From contig JAFUPC010000062.1 of assembly GCA_017481495.1 (NCBI GenBank), forward strand, positions 1 to 51,366: a stretch of DNA of 51,366 nucleotides, given 5' to 3'. Positions within the stretch are counted from its first letter, which is position 1. The number at the start of each line of letters is the position of its first letter. The position numbers and the translations under genes were made by a program. This DNA is from Clostridia bacterium. GTDB taxonomy: Bacteria; Bacillota; Clostridia; Oscillospirales; CAG-272. Below are positions 1 to 6,851 of this stretch, piece by piece. Below the pieces are notes generated by a model. The model saw only the letters and a program-made list of their open reading frames with translations. It was not told the origin of the DNA and made no database searches.

Positions 1-314
1 GCAATAGAAATTGCTTTCTCAATTTTCTTTTCATTGGTCAGACCGTATGTATCTTCCAGATACAGCAAAATATAATTGAAATCCGTGTCATTCAATGTCG
101 AGGTCTGTTTTTCCCACCACAAAGGTTTTACAATATCGATACGCTCAGTGAGCATATTATATCGAATTGCATTACCGAGTTTCGGATCGCTCTGCAATAC
201 CGTCAGACAGTTCTTTATCGTATTTTGTACGGCTCCGTTTGATGTCATATCCAGGCTGCTGCGCACTTCCTCCGCAGTCAAATTCTTCTGCGTATTGCTG
301 TAATCGTTCTTCAA
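1..314 (-). CDS. VapE-like (virulence-associated E family) protein, N-terminal part
   Basis: Partial gene, cut by the left window edge; about 104 codons are visible. The translation contains NGAVQNTIKNCLTVLQSDP near residues 26-44 and LYLEDTYGL further on. This matches the usual VapE N-terminal pattern (a G-x-x-x-N-T segment, 'L..DP', then a 'YLE..YG' helix pair). VapE proteins are P-loop helicase-like replication proteins of phages and integrative elements; that ATPase part lies outside the window. The start chosen is TTG at 314, because GAGGTGA lies six bases before it; the first ATG in frame is much later. The 5' end overlaps the upstream CHC2 gene by 143 nt in another frame. Family assignment is fairly good; the start is less certain. 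Confidence 0.72.
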   Translation of the reverse strand, partial: MKNDYSNTQKNLTAEEVRSSLDMTSNGAVQNTIKNCLTVLQSDPKLGNAIRYNMLTERIDIVKPLWWEKQTSTLNDTDFNYILLYLEDTYGLTNEKKIEKAISI

Positions 315-852
315 GTTTTGTCACCTCATTCTTTTTTTCGCACATGAGTACCCGACGTTCCTCATCTGTTCCATAAATTAAAATATCAAGCAGATATTCA
401 ACCATGTCTGTTTTAGACATGGATTCTGCAAACAACGGATGCCACAATACATCTGAATATTTCGGCACATATTCTGTCCTCCATTTTCTCAACAGCCAAA
501 GATAGCGTATCAGTATTTTACAGAACCAATCTTCCTCTTCTCTTTGTGATAGCAGTCGATTTCGCGATTTCGATACCGACCGTTTTTTGTTGTCATATGA
601 GATTCCGAAATCATTCGCGATTTTGACAGCCGCATCTCTTGCTGATATGCCATAGAAACGGGAAACAAAATCAACGGCATCACCGTCCGCCTGACACCCA
701 AAGCAATGAAAACGCCGATCCACTTTCATGCTTGGCGTTTTATCGTTATGAAACGGACAGGCAATCATTCCGCTGCGTGTCACCGTAAAACCGTACCGTT
801 CTGCCACTTCTCTGACTGAAATATTCTGCTTGACCGCATCAAATACATTCAC
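172..852 (-). CDS. CHC2 zinc-finger DNA primase-like protein
   Basis: A 226-aa protein whose first ~90 residues are the zinc-binding domain of DnaG-type primases: C32-x2-H35, then C50-x2-C53, inside ACPFHNDKTPSMKV and RFHCFGCQADGD. There is no TOPRIM catalytic domain, so it is a truncated primase-like protein of the kind paired with VapE on integrative elements. The start is GTG at 852, with GGAGGT eight bases upstream. The last ~47 residues are read from DNA that also encodes the start of the VapE-like gene in another frame and look less protein-like, so the natural end may once have been earlier. Probable role: primer synthesis or DNA binding during element replication (inference). Confidence 0.85.
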   Translation of the reverse strand: MNVFDAVKQNISVREVAERYGFTVTRSGMIACPFHNDKTPSMKVDRRFHCFGCQADGDAVDFVSRFYGISARDAAVKIANDFGISYDNKKRSVSKSRNRLLSQREEEDWFCKILIRYLWLLRKWRTEYVPKYSDVLWHPLFAESMSKTDMVEYLLDILIYGTDEERRVLMCEKKNEVTKLEERLQQYAEEFDCGGSAQQPGYDIKRSRTKYDKELSDGIAERSETR

Positions 853-1015
853 CGTTCTTTACCTCCATCATGAATTGTCCTGTCACCGCACATCCCTATT
901 GACCCGAAGCGCTCCTAACAATATTCCTTTGCTATCTGAATTCAAAAATTTTCAAAACGATCCGTTTCTTCTTTTCACCTAAAGGCAAGCGGGGTCCTCT
1001 GCTATCACAGAACGC

Positions 1016-1083
1016 AATCGGTTCGGTTGTTGGTTATGCAAACCACTTACCAAACCGATTTTAGCTTGTTGGGGAATCCCCAA
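1016..1083. other. Inverted-repeat cluster, possible oriT or replication site
   Basis: The gap between CHC2 and the ParB-like gene (853-1310) has no convincing gene. At 1069-1083 is the perfect palindrome TTGGGGAATCCCCAA, preceded by GGTT-ATGCA-AACC and more GGTT/AACC half-repeats. GC-rich palindromes next to short inverted repeats occur at transfer or replication origins of Gram-positive mobile elements. No relaxase gene is visible, so function is speculative. Confidence 0.3.
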
Positions 1084-1103
1084 TCCCCTGAAGAACGACA
1101 GAG

Positions 1104-1151
1104 AAACAAAATAGCACCTGTAAACGGAAGCATTCACTTCCGAACAGGTGC
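1104..1151 (-). terminator. Intrinsic terminator after the parB-like gene
   Basis: The stem pairs GCACCTG (1114-1120) with CAGGTGC (1145-1151) and an inner CGGAAG with CTTCCG. Read leftward it ends in TATTTTGTTTC. It sits 160 bp after the ParB-like stop codon. Confidence 0.65.
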
Positions 1152-1218
1152 ATTTTCATTTTGGCACACACATTAACATCATAAGAGATCTCAAATACTT
1201 AAAATAAATACCAAAACC

Positions 1219-1305
1219 TCATCCCCAAGAAAAGTAGTTCGTTTTGCGACCATCCCTGTTCCACTCATCGCAGCATTTAAGTTGTGAAAGCTTACCAGAT
1301 GTCAT
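1219..1305 (-). CDS. Possible 28-aa small protein after the parB-like gene
   Basis: A short open frame starting with ATG five bases after the ParB-like stop codon and ending before the terminator. It encodes a 28-aa peptide with a CC pair and an aromatic end (NYFSWG). No clear ribosome-binding site is seen, so it would depend on translational coupling. I do not recognise it, and it may be chance. Confidence 0.25.
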   Translation of the reverse strand: MTSGKLSQLKCCDEWNRDGRKTNYFSWG

Positions 1306-1310
1306 CTTGA

Positions 1311-2291
1311 TTAACCGTTTCGCCTTTTCTGCATATGGTGATGCCAGGTATCCAGAATCTTGAAAATCATTTCCGTAATTTCAGCCTCAGAGCGGTTTGG
1401 GAAATATTTTGCAAATCGCTCCAAAGGGATGTTCAATGTTTTTGGAGGTGTCTGCGGTTTGACTTCTGTTTTCGGATCCGGTTGTGCTGAAACCTTTGCG
1501 CGGTTATTTTCTTTGTTGCCGAACACCAACAAAACGGTATTGTCTGTCAATTCTTTTTTTCGGCTCAATTTCTTGATTTCTCGCGCCTGTGCTACAGTCG
1601 GAGCATGTGCTTCGGATACGATGGTTTCATGGACAAGCTGTTGTTCTTTAGGCGGTAAATAGGAGATTTCCACTGCTGAATTGAAGTTTAGCTTCTTGTC
1701 ATCGACCATGTCCAAGAGATCGGGGATCAGCTCGGTCAGACGGATATAGCGTTGAATGGTAGCACGACTTTCACCAACCTGTTCCCCAAGTTCTATGTCT
1801 GACCTTTTATTCGTCTCAAATTGAGACAAATTATTTTTGCCCGGTCTTCCTGCTCGCCGCTTCATGGCATCCAATTTCATTTTATACGCCTTCGCTCGTT
1901 CACTCGGCAGTAAACTTTCTCTTTGAAGGTTCGAATCAACCATAATCAGGGTAGCTTCATCATCATCCAGATTCCGTACAATTACCGGCACAGTCTCCAG
2001 TCCCGCAAGTTCGCTTGCATGACATCTTCTGTGTCCAGACACAATTTCATATCCACCGGCTTCTTTAGGACGCGCAATGATCGGCACAAGAACACCGTAT
2101 TCACGGATACTATCCACCGTCTCCTGCATTTTGTCATCATCCACCACATTGAACGGGTGATCTCGAAATGGATGGAGTTCTGAAAGCGGGATATTTTGAA
2201 CCTTTTCCCACTTCGTTTCCCGGCGTTCCTCCTCTGTCGTGAACAGGACATCGACCGAGGTCAATGCCACATTTTTCGTGCTGTTTTTCAA
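1311..2291 (-). CDS. ParB/RepB/Spo0J-type partition protein
   Basis: A 326-aa protein with the ParB N-terminal nuclease-like/CTPase fold: IPLSELHPFRDHPF at ~34-47, then EIVSGHRRCHASELAG at 82-97, the conserved GxRR box. A helix-turn-helix around 165-190 follows (LGEQVGESRATIQRYIRL). ParB proteins bind parS-like sites and, on mobile elements, help partition or regulate. No ParA ATPase is in the window. The start is TTG at 2291, with AAAGGAGG nine bases upstream. It lies 154 bp downstream of the 170-aa gene in a cassette of tyrosine integrase, 170-aa protein and ParB. The gap contains only short unsupported frames. This is a plasmid/ICE-type ParB rather than the chromosomal one, judged by context. 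Confidence 0.88.
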   Translation of the reverse strand: MKNSTKNVALTSVDVLFTTEEERRETKWEKVQNIPLSELHPFRDHPFNVVDDDKMQETVDSIREYGVLVPIIARPKEAGGYEIVSGHRRCHASELAGLETVPVIVRNLDDDEATLIMVDSNLQRESLLPSERAKAYKMKLDAMKRRAGRPGKNNLSQFETNKRSDIELGEQVGESRATIQRYIRLTELIPDLLDMVDDKKLNFNSAVEISYLPPKEQQLVHETIVSEAHAPTVAQAREIKKLSRKKELTDNTVLLVFGNKENNRAKVSAQPDPKTEVKPQTPPKTLNIPLERFAKYFPNRSEAEITEMIFKILDTWHHHMQKRRNG

Positions 2292-2445
2292 GATACAGTA
2301 CCTCCTTTATCTGATTTTATAGCCATGCGCCACATTACAGTAATCATCTTATGTGTATATGCTCATACCCTCCGCATTGGATTCTTTGACGGAATGGGGT
2401 ATATTCATGTTGATCTAACATTGTAACCGGCAGCATAAAAATATT

Positions 2446-2958
2446 TTATCGTTCATGGCGCACCCGTTTCACCATCGGTACACCGCTGCTCTTTTTCAGA
2501 AGCGCACCGACCTGTTCGGCGGCATGGTCAGATGTCGTCTGCTTCCGCTCGACAGCAGTCAGCGCGAGATCGATAAAGCGCCGCACATACGGTTCTTCAA
2601 ACTGCTGCATACAAAGATACGCACGGCATCCGATGCGGATAGTATCAACCCAACCGCGTCCAACCGCCGTGCGTATTTGATCTTCTCCGATACCGATATC
2701 GGGATGAATGATTTTGAGTTCACGAACCGCGCCGCGAATGGTGCGGACACGTGGAATCTGATCGGAATCCTCCATGCCAAGCATCCGATTCAGACACAAT
2801 ACGACCGCACCAAACTCGGTGACCGTTCGGTTTCCGTGCTTATAGGATGGAATACATCCATGGTCAATCAGATCCGTCAGCATGGATTCATTGACCGCCG
2901 TTTCGGCATCCATCTTTTTGATTGTTTTTACCACTTTCTGTAATGTCATAATTTTCAT
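2446..2958 (-). CDS. Uncharacterised 170-aa protein, possible DNA-binding accessory of integrase
   Basis: I do not recognise the family with confidence. The sequence starts MKIMTLQKVVKTIKKMDAET and is mostly helical and charged. Residues ~22-45 (NESMLTDLIDHGCIPSYKHG) resemble the recognition part of MerR/excisionase-like winged helices, where 'IPSYKHGNR' would contact DNA. The C-terminus is basic (MVKRVRHER). The start at 2958 has GGAGGAAGG about 4 nt upstream. It lies 18 bp after the integrase stop codon, so it is almost certainly co-transcribed with it. An excisionase or directionality-factor role is plausible but unproven. Confidence 0.6.
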   Translation of the reverse strand: MKIMTLQKVVKTIKKMDAETAVNESMLTDLIDHGCIPSYKHGNRTVTEFGAVVLCLNRMLGMEDSDQIPRVRTIRGAVRELKIIHPDIGIGEDQIRTAVGRGWVDTIRIGCRAYLCMQQFEEPYVRRFIDLALTAVERKQTTSDHAAEQVGALLKKSSGVPMVKRVRHER

Positions 2959-2976
2959 AGACCTTCCTCCATTTTT

Positions 2977-4185
2977 TCATCGACTGATAATATCTTCAAG
3001 AATCCCCGCAGCTTTGCGCATATTTTTCTCATACGGATGCAGATACAGATTCGTCGTCTCAATACTTTCGTGACCGAGTACACTTTTAACCGTTTCCGCA
3101 TCGACACCGTTCGCTGCCATCAACGATCCGCAGGTATGCCGCAGCCCATGCAGCTTCAGATGATGAAGCCCGCACTTTTCCTCAAACCGACTGCACAGGC
3201 GCGACAGCGTATACAGGCTGACCATATCACCGATCTCGTTTGTAAATACAAAATCCTGCTCCCGCCATGCCGTACCTGCTGACGCCTTTTCTTCTGCCTG
3301 TGTGACCCGCCAGCATTCAAACGCATCGGTGAGCACATCCGAAAAATATAACGTGCGATTGCCGCACCGTGATTTCGGAGATTTCAGCATCTGCGGTTTG
3401 CCTTTGCTTTTATAGGCGCTCTTATTTACGGAAAGCGATCCGCCGCGCAGATTGATATCCGACCATTTGAGTGCCACAATTTCCGCACGGCGCATACCAA
3501 GTAAAAGCGCGCATAACAACATCAAGCGTGTTTTCGGAGGCTCCTGTTCCAGCGCTTCCACAAAGCGTTTAGCTTCGTCATCATTGTAGACATCCAAAGG
3601 CTTGTTCATGATCTTTGGAAACTCCACACAACCGCCGCGCAGTTTGTTTTCCTCGATGATCCCCATCCGGCAAGCCTCGGTGATTACAGAAGAAAAGACG
3701 GTTGCATAACGCTTGACCGTTGCTGCCGCAAGCGGCGCTGTATCTCCCGCATTCGCCCGTGCTTCAGGTGTCGTCAGATAATCGACAAACGCCTGCTGAT
3801 GCTTGACCGTAATATCAGAAAGACGCACATCCCCAAAAGACGGAATGATAAACTGCTCCGCTATGGATGTATAGAAGCGAACAGTATTCGGAGAGAGCTT
3901 CTTCTCAATCCGTTTTAGATAATGCTCTCGAATGAACGTCCCAACCGTCATGCCGAATGCATTTGACATGATCATATCGCTTTTCATGCCCGGGATATAG
4001 GATCCGCTGTGTACCGCCGCTTCAAAGAGCGCCGCAAATTCCTCCACACCCTTTTTCTCCTGTGCCGGTGTCATTCCTTTTTTCGGTCGATAGGTTGCCG
4101 ATAACAGCTCCTGTTTTCCGTCCTTCATGCCGTTGGAAACACGAACGCAATATGTACCGTTCTTTCTCTTATAGTAATTTGCCAA
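2977..4185 (-). CDS. Tyrosine recombinase / phage-type integrase (first copy)
   Basis: A 402-aa site-specific recombinase. The N-terminus is an arm-binding domain (ANYYKRKNGTYCVRV), residues ~80-180 a core-binding SAM-like domain, and ~200-400 the catalytic domain. Catalytic residues visible: Arg in LLGMRRAEIVAL (~232), His and Arg in LHGLRHTCGS (~346/349), His in VLGHESIETT (~372) and nucleophile Tyr in TTNLYLH (~381). I choose TTG at 4185 rather than GTG at 4194: GAGGTG then stands six bases upstream, and the start ANYYKRKNGTY aligns with the second integrase (ANITPKSNGTY). It heads a minus-strand set with the 170-aa protein and ParB. Upstream lie two terminators and the repeated promoter modules, so expression is probably attenuated. 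Confidence 0.93.
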   Translation of the reverse strand: MANYYKRKNGTYCVRVSNGMKDGKQELLSATYRPKKGMTPAQEKKGVEEFAALFEAAVHSGSYIPGMKSDMIMSNAFGMTVGTFIREHYLKRIEKKLSPNTVRFYTSIAEQFIIPSFGDVRLSDITVKHQQAFVDYLTTPEARANAGDTAPLAAATVKRYATVFSSVITEACRMGIIEENKLRGGCVEFPKIMNKPLDVYNDDEAKRFVEALEQEPPKTRLMLLCALLLGMRRAEIVALKWSDINLRGGSLSVNKSAYKSKGKPQMLKSPKSRCGNRTLYFSDVLTDAFECWRVTQAEEKASAGTAWREQDFVFTNEIGDMVSLYTLSRLCSRFEEKCGLHHLKLHGLRHTCGSLMAANGVDAETVKSVLGHESIETTNLYLHPYEKNMRKAAGILEDIISR

Positions 4186-4206
4186 TGTGTTCACCTCATA
4201 ATTTTG

Positions 4207-4317
4207 TTAAAAAGTACAGCCTATTTGATTCCTCGCCATTTCATTGACAGAGCATTTCATTTCCATCAGAAACCGTGGTATGAATGGCGGGATCAGCGTG
4301 TCTTTCTTAATTCACAT
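4207..4317 (-). pseudogene. Short decayed frame, possibly a RepA/helix-turn-helix N-terminus
   Basis: After a strong ribosome-binding site (AAGGAAGGTGATAACG) comes ATG followed at once by TGA. The frame then reads IKKDTLIPPFIPRFLMEM and on to a stop, 34 codons in all. The 'IPPFIPRFL' segment resembles the opening of replication-initiator or helix-turn-helix proteins of Firmicutes elements, but it stops early. I read it as a remnant or non-functional start-stop frame just before the integrase. Confidence 0.3.
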
Positions 4318-4381
4318 CGTTATCACCTTCCTTAGGTTGTTTTCATGATATATAAATCCGTCGGTTTTGCCGCGGAATTTT

Positions 4382-4428
4382 GGATATAAAAAGCTGCCTG
4401 TTACATCCGAAAAGCGCATACAGGCAGC
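4382..4428 (-). terminator. Second terminator between module A and the integrase
   Basis: A perfect 9-bp stem, GCTGCCTGT (4393-4401) with ACAGGCAGC (4420-4428), followed leftward by TTTTTATATCC. It lies directly behind the module A terminator, so two terminators stand between promoter A and the integrase. Confidence 0.8.
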
Positions 4429-4431
4429 ACA

Positions 4432-4520
4432 ACAAAAAAACGCCGATCTCTTTTTTTGAAATCGGCGTTCGTACACTATTCGATTTTTTGGCGGTACAAT
4501 CTATGGACGCACCTTTGATG
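4432..4520 (-). ncRNA. Candidate small RNA / attenuator leader A
   Basis: Expected transcript of about 90 nt from promoter A to an intrinsic terminator (stem CGCCGAT 4441-4447 with ATCGGCG 4461-4467, then TTTTTTTG leftward). Upstream in the RNA, AAATCG can pair with CGATTT of the terminator's 5' arm, giving a mutually exclusive antiterminator. A 7-codon frame starting with TTG and ending TAG lies before the switch. It is similar in sequence and layout to leader B. No known RNA family is recognised. Confidence 0.5.
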
Positions 4521-4526
4521 GTATAT

Positions 4527-4555
4527 ATTATACTACGGACAAAAGGAAATGTCAA
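4527..4555 (-). promoter_or_regulatory. Sigma-A promoter A
   Basis: On the minus strand TTGACA (4555-4550), a 17-bp spacer and TATAAT (4532-4527), a perfect consensus. It points toward leader A and the first integrase. Confidence 0.85.
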
Positions 4556-4608
4556 GGAAAACAAACGGAAATTTCGCGGAAAATTCACGGAACGAAAACG
4601 GAACATTT
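4545..4608 (-). repeat. Phased 11-bp repeat array A (six units)
   Basis: GGAA starts at 4545, 4556, 4567, 4578, 4589 and 4600, exactly 11 bp apart, with AAATTT-like tracts between. The array overlaps and extends upstream of the -35 box of promoter A. It could be phased A-tract curvature or a row of protein sites on one face of the helix. Confidence 0.8.
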
Positions 4609-4699
4609 CTGACCTTGTTCACGAAATCTTTACGAAACTTTATATACAATTACAATCGCGTCTGAAATATCATGCAATCCGTATATTTTCCACGATACC

Positions 4700-4728
4700 A
4701 TTATATCACATTCAAATTCCTATGTCAA
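4700..4728 (-). promoter_or_regulatory. Sigma-A promoter C
   Basis: On the minus strand TTGACA (4728-4723), 17 bp, TATAAT (4705-4700). No terminator is seen before array A, so its transcript would run through module A. Confidence 0.8.
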
Positions 4729-4742
4729 ATCCAGATCACGTG

Positions 4743-4803
4743 CAAAATATGTTCAATTCCAGCGCAAATTAAGTGCAAATTCAGATCAAATCCGGTACAA
4801 ATT
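4743..4803 (-). repeat. Phased 11-bp repeat array C (six units)
   Basis: CAAAT-like words (CAAAA, CAATT, then CAAAT four times) start at 4743, 4754, 4765, 4776, 4787 and 4798, again every 11 bp, directly upstream of promoter C and directly after terminator B. Confidence 0.78.
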
Positions 4804-4811
4804 CAGTGCAT

Positions 4812-4906
4812 AAAAAACAAAAACCGATTTCTTATTTGAAATCGGAATTCCTATCCGATTCATTTTACGGAAAAGACAGGTGCAACATACAGGCACATCT
4901 TTGACG
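4812..4906 (-). ncRNA. Candidate small RNA / attenuator leader B
   Basis: Expected ~95-nt transcript from promoter B to an intrinsic terminator: CCGATTTC (4824-4831) pairs with GAAATCGG (4838-4845), then TTTTTGTTTTTT leftward. An upstream AATCGG can pair instead with the CCGATT arm, so terminator and antiterminator exclude each other as in leader A. A 7-codon frame (ATG TTG CAC ... TAA) lies ahead of the switch. Unknown RNA family. Confidence 0.5.
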
Positions 4907-4912
4907 ATACTT

Positions 4913-4941
4913 ATTATACTACAATGAAAACGAAATGTCAA
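4913..4941 (-). promoter_or_regulatory. Sigma-A promoter B
   Basis: On the minus strand TTGACA (4941-4936), a 17-bp spacer and TATAAT (4918-4913), the same layout as promoters A and C. Confidence 0.85.
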
Positions 4942-4996
4942 CGAAATTTAACCGAAAATTTTCCGAAATTTTACCGAAGCCATTCCGAAGAAAAAA
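4931..4996 (-). repeat. Phased 11-bp repeat array B (six units)
   Basis: CGAA starts at 4931, 4942, 4953, 4964, 4975 and 4986, every 11 bp, with AAATTT or AAAATTTT tracts. The first unit has the same -5 offset from the -35 box as in array A. Confidence 0.8.
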
Positions 4997-5091
4997 GAAC
5001 ATTTCCGATCTTATTCACAAAATATTTACAATATCTGATAAGCAAATACAATCGCAGCGAAAATGATAAACAATAGGCATTTGATGTACAT

Positions 5092-5138
5092 ACAAAAAGA
5101 CCCCCACACAGAACTCATTTCTGAATTCCATGTGGGGG
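5092..5138 (-). terminator. Intrinsic terminator after tnpV
   Basis: CCCCCACA (5101-5108) pairs with TGTGGGGG (5131-5138); read leftward it ends in TCTTTTTGT. It lies about 65 bp after the TnpV stop codon. Confidence 0.85.
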
Positions 5139-5204
5139 TTCACGCTTACTATGCCATTTTATATCGTCTCAACTTTCTATCGCAAATCCATATGCATTCT
5201 CGCA

Positions 5205-5627
5205 TCAGCAGTAAATCAACTCTTTTGTGACAATCTCGCGTACAGCCGCTGCAAGCGCATTCATCTGCTTCGCCCATCCGTGGGCATCCTCTGCCTTCAA
5301 TTCCTCTGTAATTCCCCAAGAGGACTGCATGGCATCCATCAAGGCATCATAACGACGCTGCGCAGCGTCATCGATTTCCGTGAGGTGATCATATAATACT
5401 CCGGTCAACAGCATCTCTGTATACAAACCGTTGTCATGCTCCTTCAGATAAGACCTCCGCATTCTGCCCCATGTACCAAGCGGCTTTTGCGGGCGGTCAC
5501 ACACGCCGATCAGCGGTAAATAAACATCTCCGGCAAGGACATAAGGAATTCCGTTTTTCTCGATTGTATCGGGGAAGCAGTTGTTTTCTGTATTGTTCAT
5601 ATTCGTACCTCTGTTGTTAGCAGTCAT
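5205..5627 (-). CDS. TnpV family transposon-encoded protein
   Basis: A 140-aa protein matching the TnpV family of clostridial transposons and integrative elements. Family-typical segments are the 'GIPYVLAGDVYLPLI' opening, LGTWGRMRRSYLKEHDNGLY at ~50-69, a long helix with ERLKAEDAHGW-like text, and an end like 'EIVTKELIY'. Biochemical function is unknown; the family is found with recombinases. The start ATG at 5627 overlaps the integrase stop codon (ATGA) and has AGGAG seven bases upstream, so translation is coupled to the integrase. A second ATG nine codons later (MNNTENN) is possible. A strong terminator follows. Confidence 0.88.
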   Translation of the reverse strand: MTANNRGTNMNNTENNCFPDTIEKNGIPYVLAGDVYLPLIGVCDRPQKPLGTWGRMRRSYLKEHDNGLYTEMLLTGVLYDHLTEIDDAAQRRYDALMDAMQSSWGITEELKAEDAHGWAKQMNALAAAVREIVTKELIYC

Positions 5628-6817
5628 GACTTTTCTCCTTTTTTCAGAATGGTATCAAATGTCTGGGCGGCTTGTCTGTCCACGCTTTCCAGTGCGTGCA
5701 GATAAATATTCGTCGTTTCAATGTCCGCATGACCGAGACGGGCAGACACTGTCTTGATGTCACAGCCGTTGGACAAAAGCAGGGTCGCGGATGTATGCCG
5801 CATCCCGTGCAGTTTCAGATGGCGGATATTGTGACGTTTGAGAAATTTGGAGAACTGTTTGGTCGGCGTGTGCGGGTTCATAACCAGCCCGTCTTCTTCG
5901 GTGAAGATGTAGCCGAGATCATGCCATCCTCGGCCGAGAAACGATGCGTGACAAGCCTGATGATCGTGGTATTCCTGCAGTGTATCGATCAGCCGCTCCG
6001 GAATCGCCATGGTGCGGATGCTGTTCCTTGACTTCGGCGGCTTCTCCTGTGCTTTGCCGTCCTTGGGTTTATAAATACTTCGCCGGACGGAAAGTGTCTT
6101 GTTTTCAAAGTCAATATCCTCCCATTTCAGACCGACCATTTCACCGCGGCGCAGACCGGTGAACAGCGCAAGTTCCACCAGCAGCTTGATGTTCAGCGGC
6201 TCCGAATCTACCGCTTTCAGAATCTGCGTGACTTCCTCCATTGTGAATGCTTCCACCTCCGGCGTTTCCATCTTCGGAAACTCAATGCGGCGGGAAATGG
6301 AGATGTCCTCGTCGATGTATTCCATCTTGTAAGCCAGTGTCAGGATGGAACGCAGAACGGTCGTGTACCGCTTGATGGTTGCCGGAGCGATATGTCCTTC
6401 TGCTCCATCACCGCGTGGACGCTGTACATATAGATACTGGATGAACTGCTGAATGTGGTATGTGCGGATATCACGCAGACGCAGTTTTCCAAACATGGGA
6501 ATCAGCATATCACGCACAACCTGCGCGTAAAAAGCGTATGTGACAGGGGACAGCTGCGGCTTTTTGATTTCCAGATATTTTTCTGTGAATTCCGCAAAGC
6601 GCATTTTGTCGGGTCGACCACCAACTCCGTACAGCGCGATTTCCTCCTCAAATTCCTTGATGAATGCTTCCATTTCCAGGTTGAGTTTGTGATAAGAAAG
6701 ATTCGGTTTTGACGGCTTGAAAACACGGGATTTGCTGATTTGTTCTCCCGCAGCATCTGTGCCGCAGGAGATGCGAATGAGGTACGTTCCGTTGGATTTT
6801 GGTGTAATATTTGCCAT
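5624..6817 (-). CDS. Tyrosine recombinase / phage-type integrase (second copy)
   Basis: A 397-aa recombinase, paralogous to the first. It has an N-terminal arm-binding domain (ANITPKSNGTYLIRI), a core-binding domain (~75-170), then a catalytic domain with Arg223 in FTGLRRGEMVGL, His337 and Arg340 in LHGMRHTSAT, His363 in RLGHADIETT and nucleophile Tyr372 in TTNIYLH. The ATG at 6817 follows AAAGGAG with eight bases of spacing. It overlaps tnpV by 4 bp. Upstream, between it and the tRNA-Pro gene, lie three TATGTACCAA repeats that could be its arm-type sites. The position next to a tRNA 3' end suggests tRNA-Pro is the attachment target. Confidence 0.95.
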   Translation of the reverse strand: MANITPKSNGTYLIRISCGTDAAGEQISKSRVFKPSKPNLSYHKLNLEMEAFIKEFEEEIALYGVGGRPDKMRFAEFTEKYLEIKKPQLSPVTYAFYAQVVRDMLIPMFGKLRLRDIRTYHIQQFIQYLYVQRPRGDGAEGHIAPATIKRYTTVLRSILTLAYKMEYIDEDISISRRIEFPKMETPEVEAFTMEEVTQILKAVDSEPLNIKLLVELALFTGLRRGEMVGLKWEDIDFENKTLSVRRSIYKPKDGKAQEKPPKSRNSIRTMAIPERLIDTLQEYHDHQACHASFLGRGWHDLGYIFTEEDGLVMNPHTPTKQFSKFLKRHNIRHLKLHGMRHTSATLLLSNGCDIKTVSARLGHADIETTNIYLHALESVDRQAAQTFDTILKKGEKS

Positions 6818-6851
6818 GTTTTTTGCTCCTTTCGCGAAAAAAACGCTGAAT

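Larger units (their letters stand above)
4432..5065 (-). repeat. Imperfect tandem duplication of promoter-leader modules
   Basis: Two related segments, about 4432-4690 (A) and 4812-5065 (B), are offset by about 386 bp. Each holds, in minus-strand order, a conserved block with GGAAATGTTC-like end, a six-unit 11-bp array, a consensus promoter, a ~90-nt leader and a terminator. They are clearly diverged, so the duplication is not recent. A third promoter with its own array (C) lies between them. The stretch 4318-5204 has no convincing protein gene. Confidence 0.75.

Noticed and set aside
2292..2445. Small frames (19-25 codons) between the 170-aa gene and the parB-like gene
   Set aside because: No ribosome-binding site at the right distance; nothing recognisable.
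4312..4317. Selenocysteine use at ATG-TGA
   Set aside because: TGA is the second codon, no SECIS-like hairpin is seen just after it, and the frame ends after 34 codons.
4545..4996. CRISPR array
   Set aside because: Repeats are only 3-6 bp conserved at an 11-bp period, with no spacers of 30 bp or more and no cas genes.
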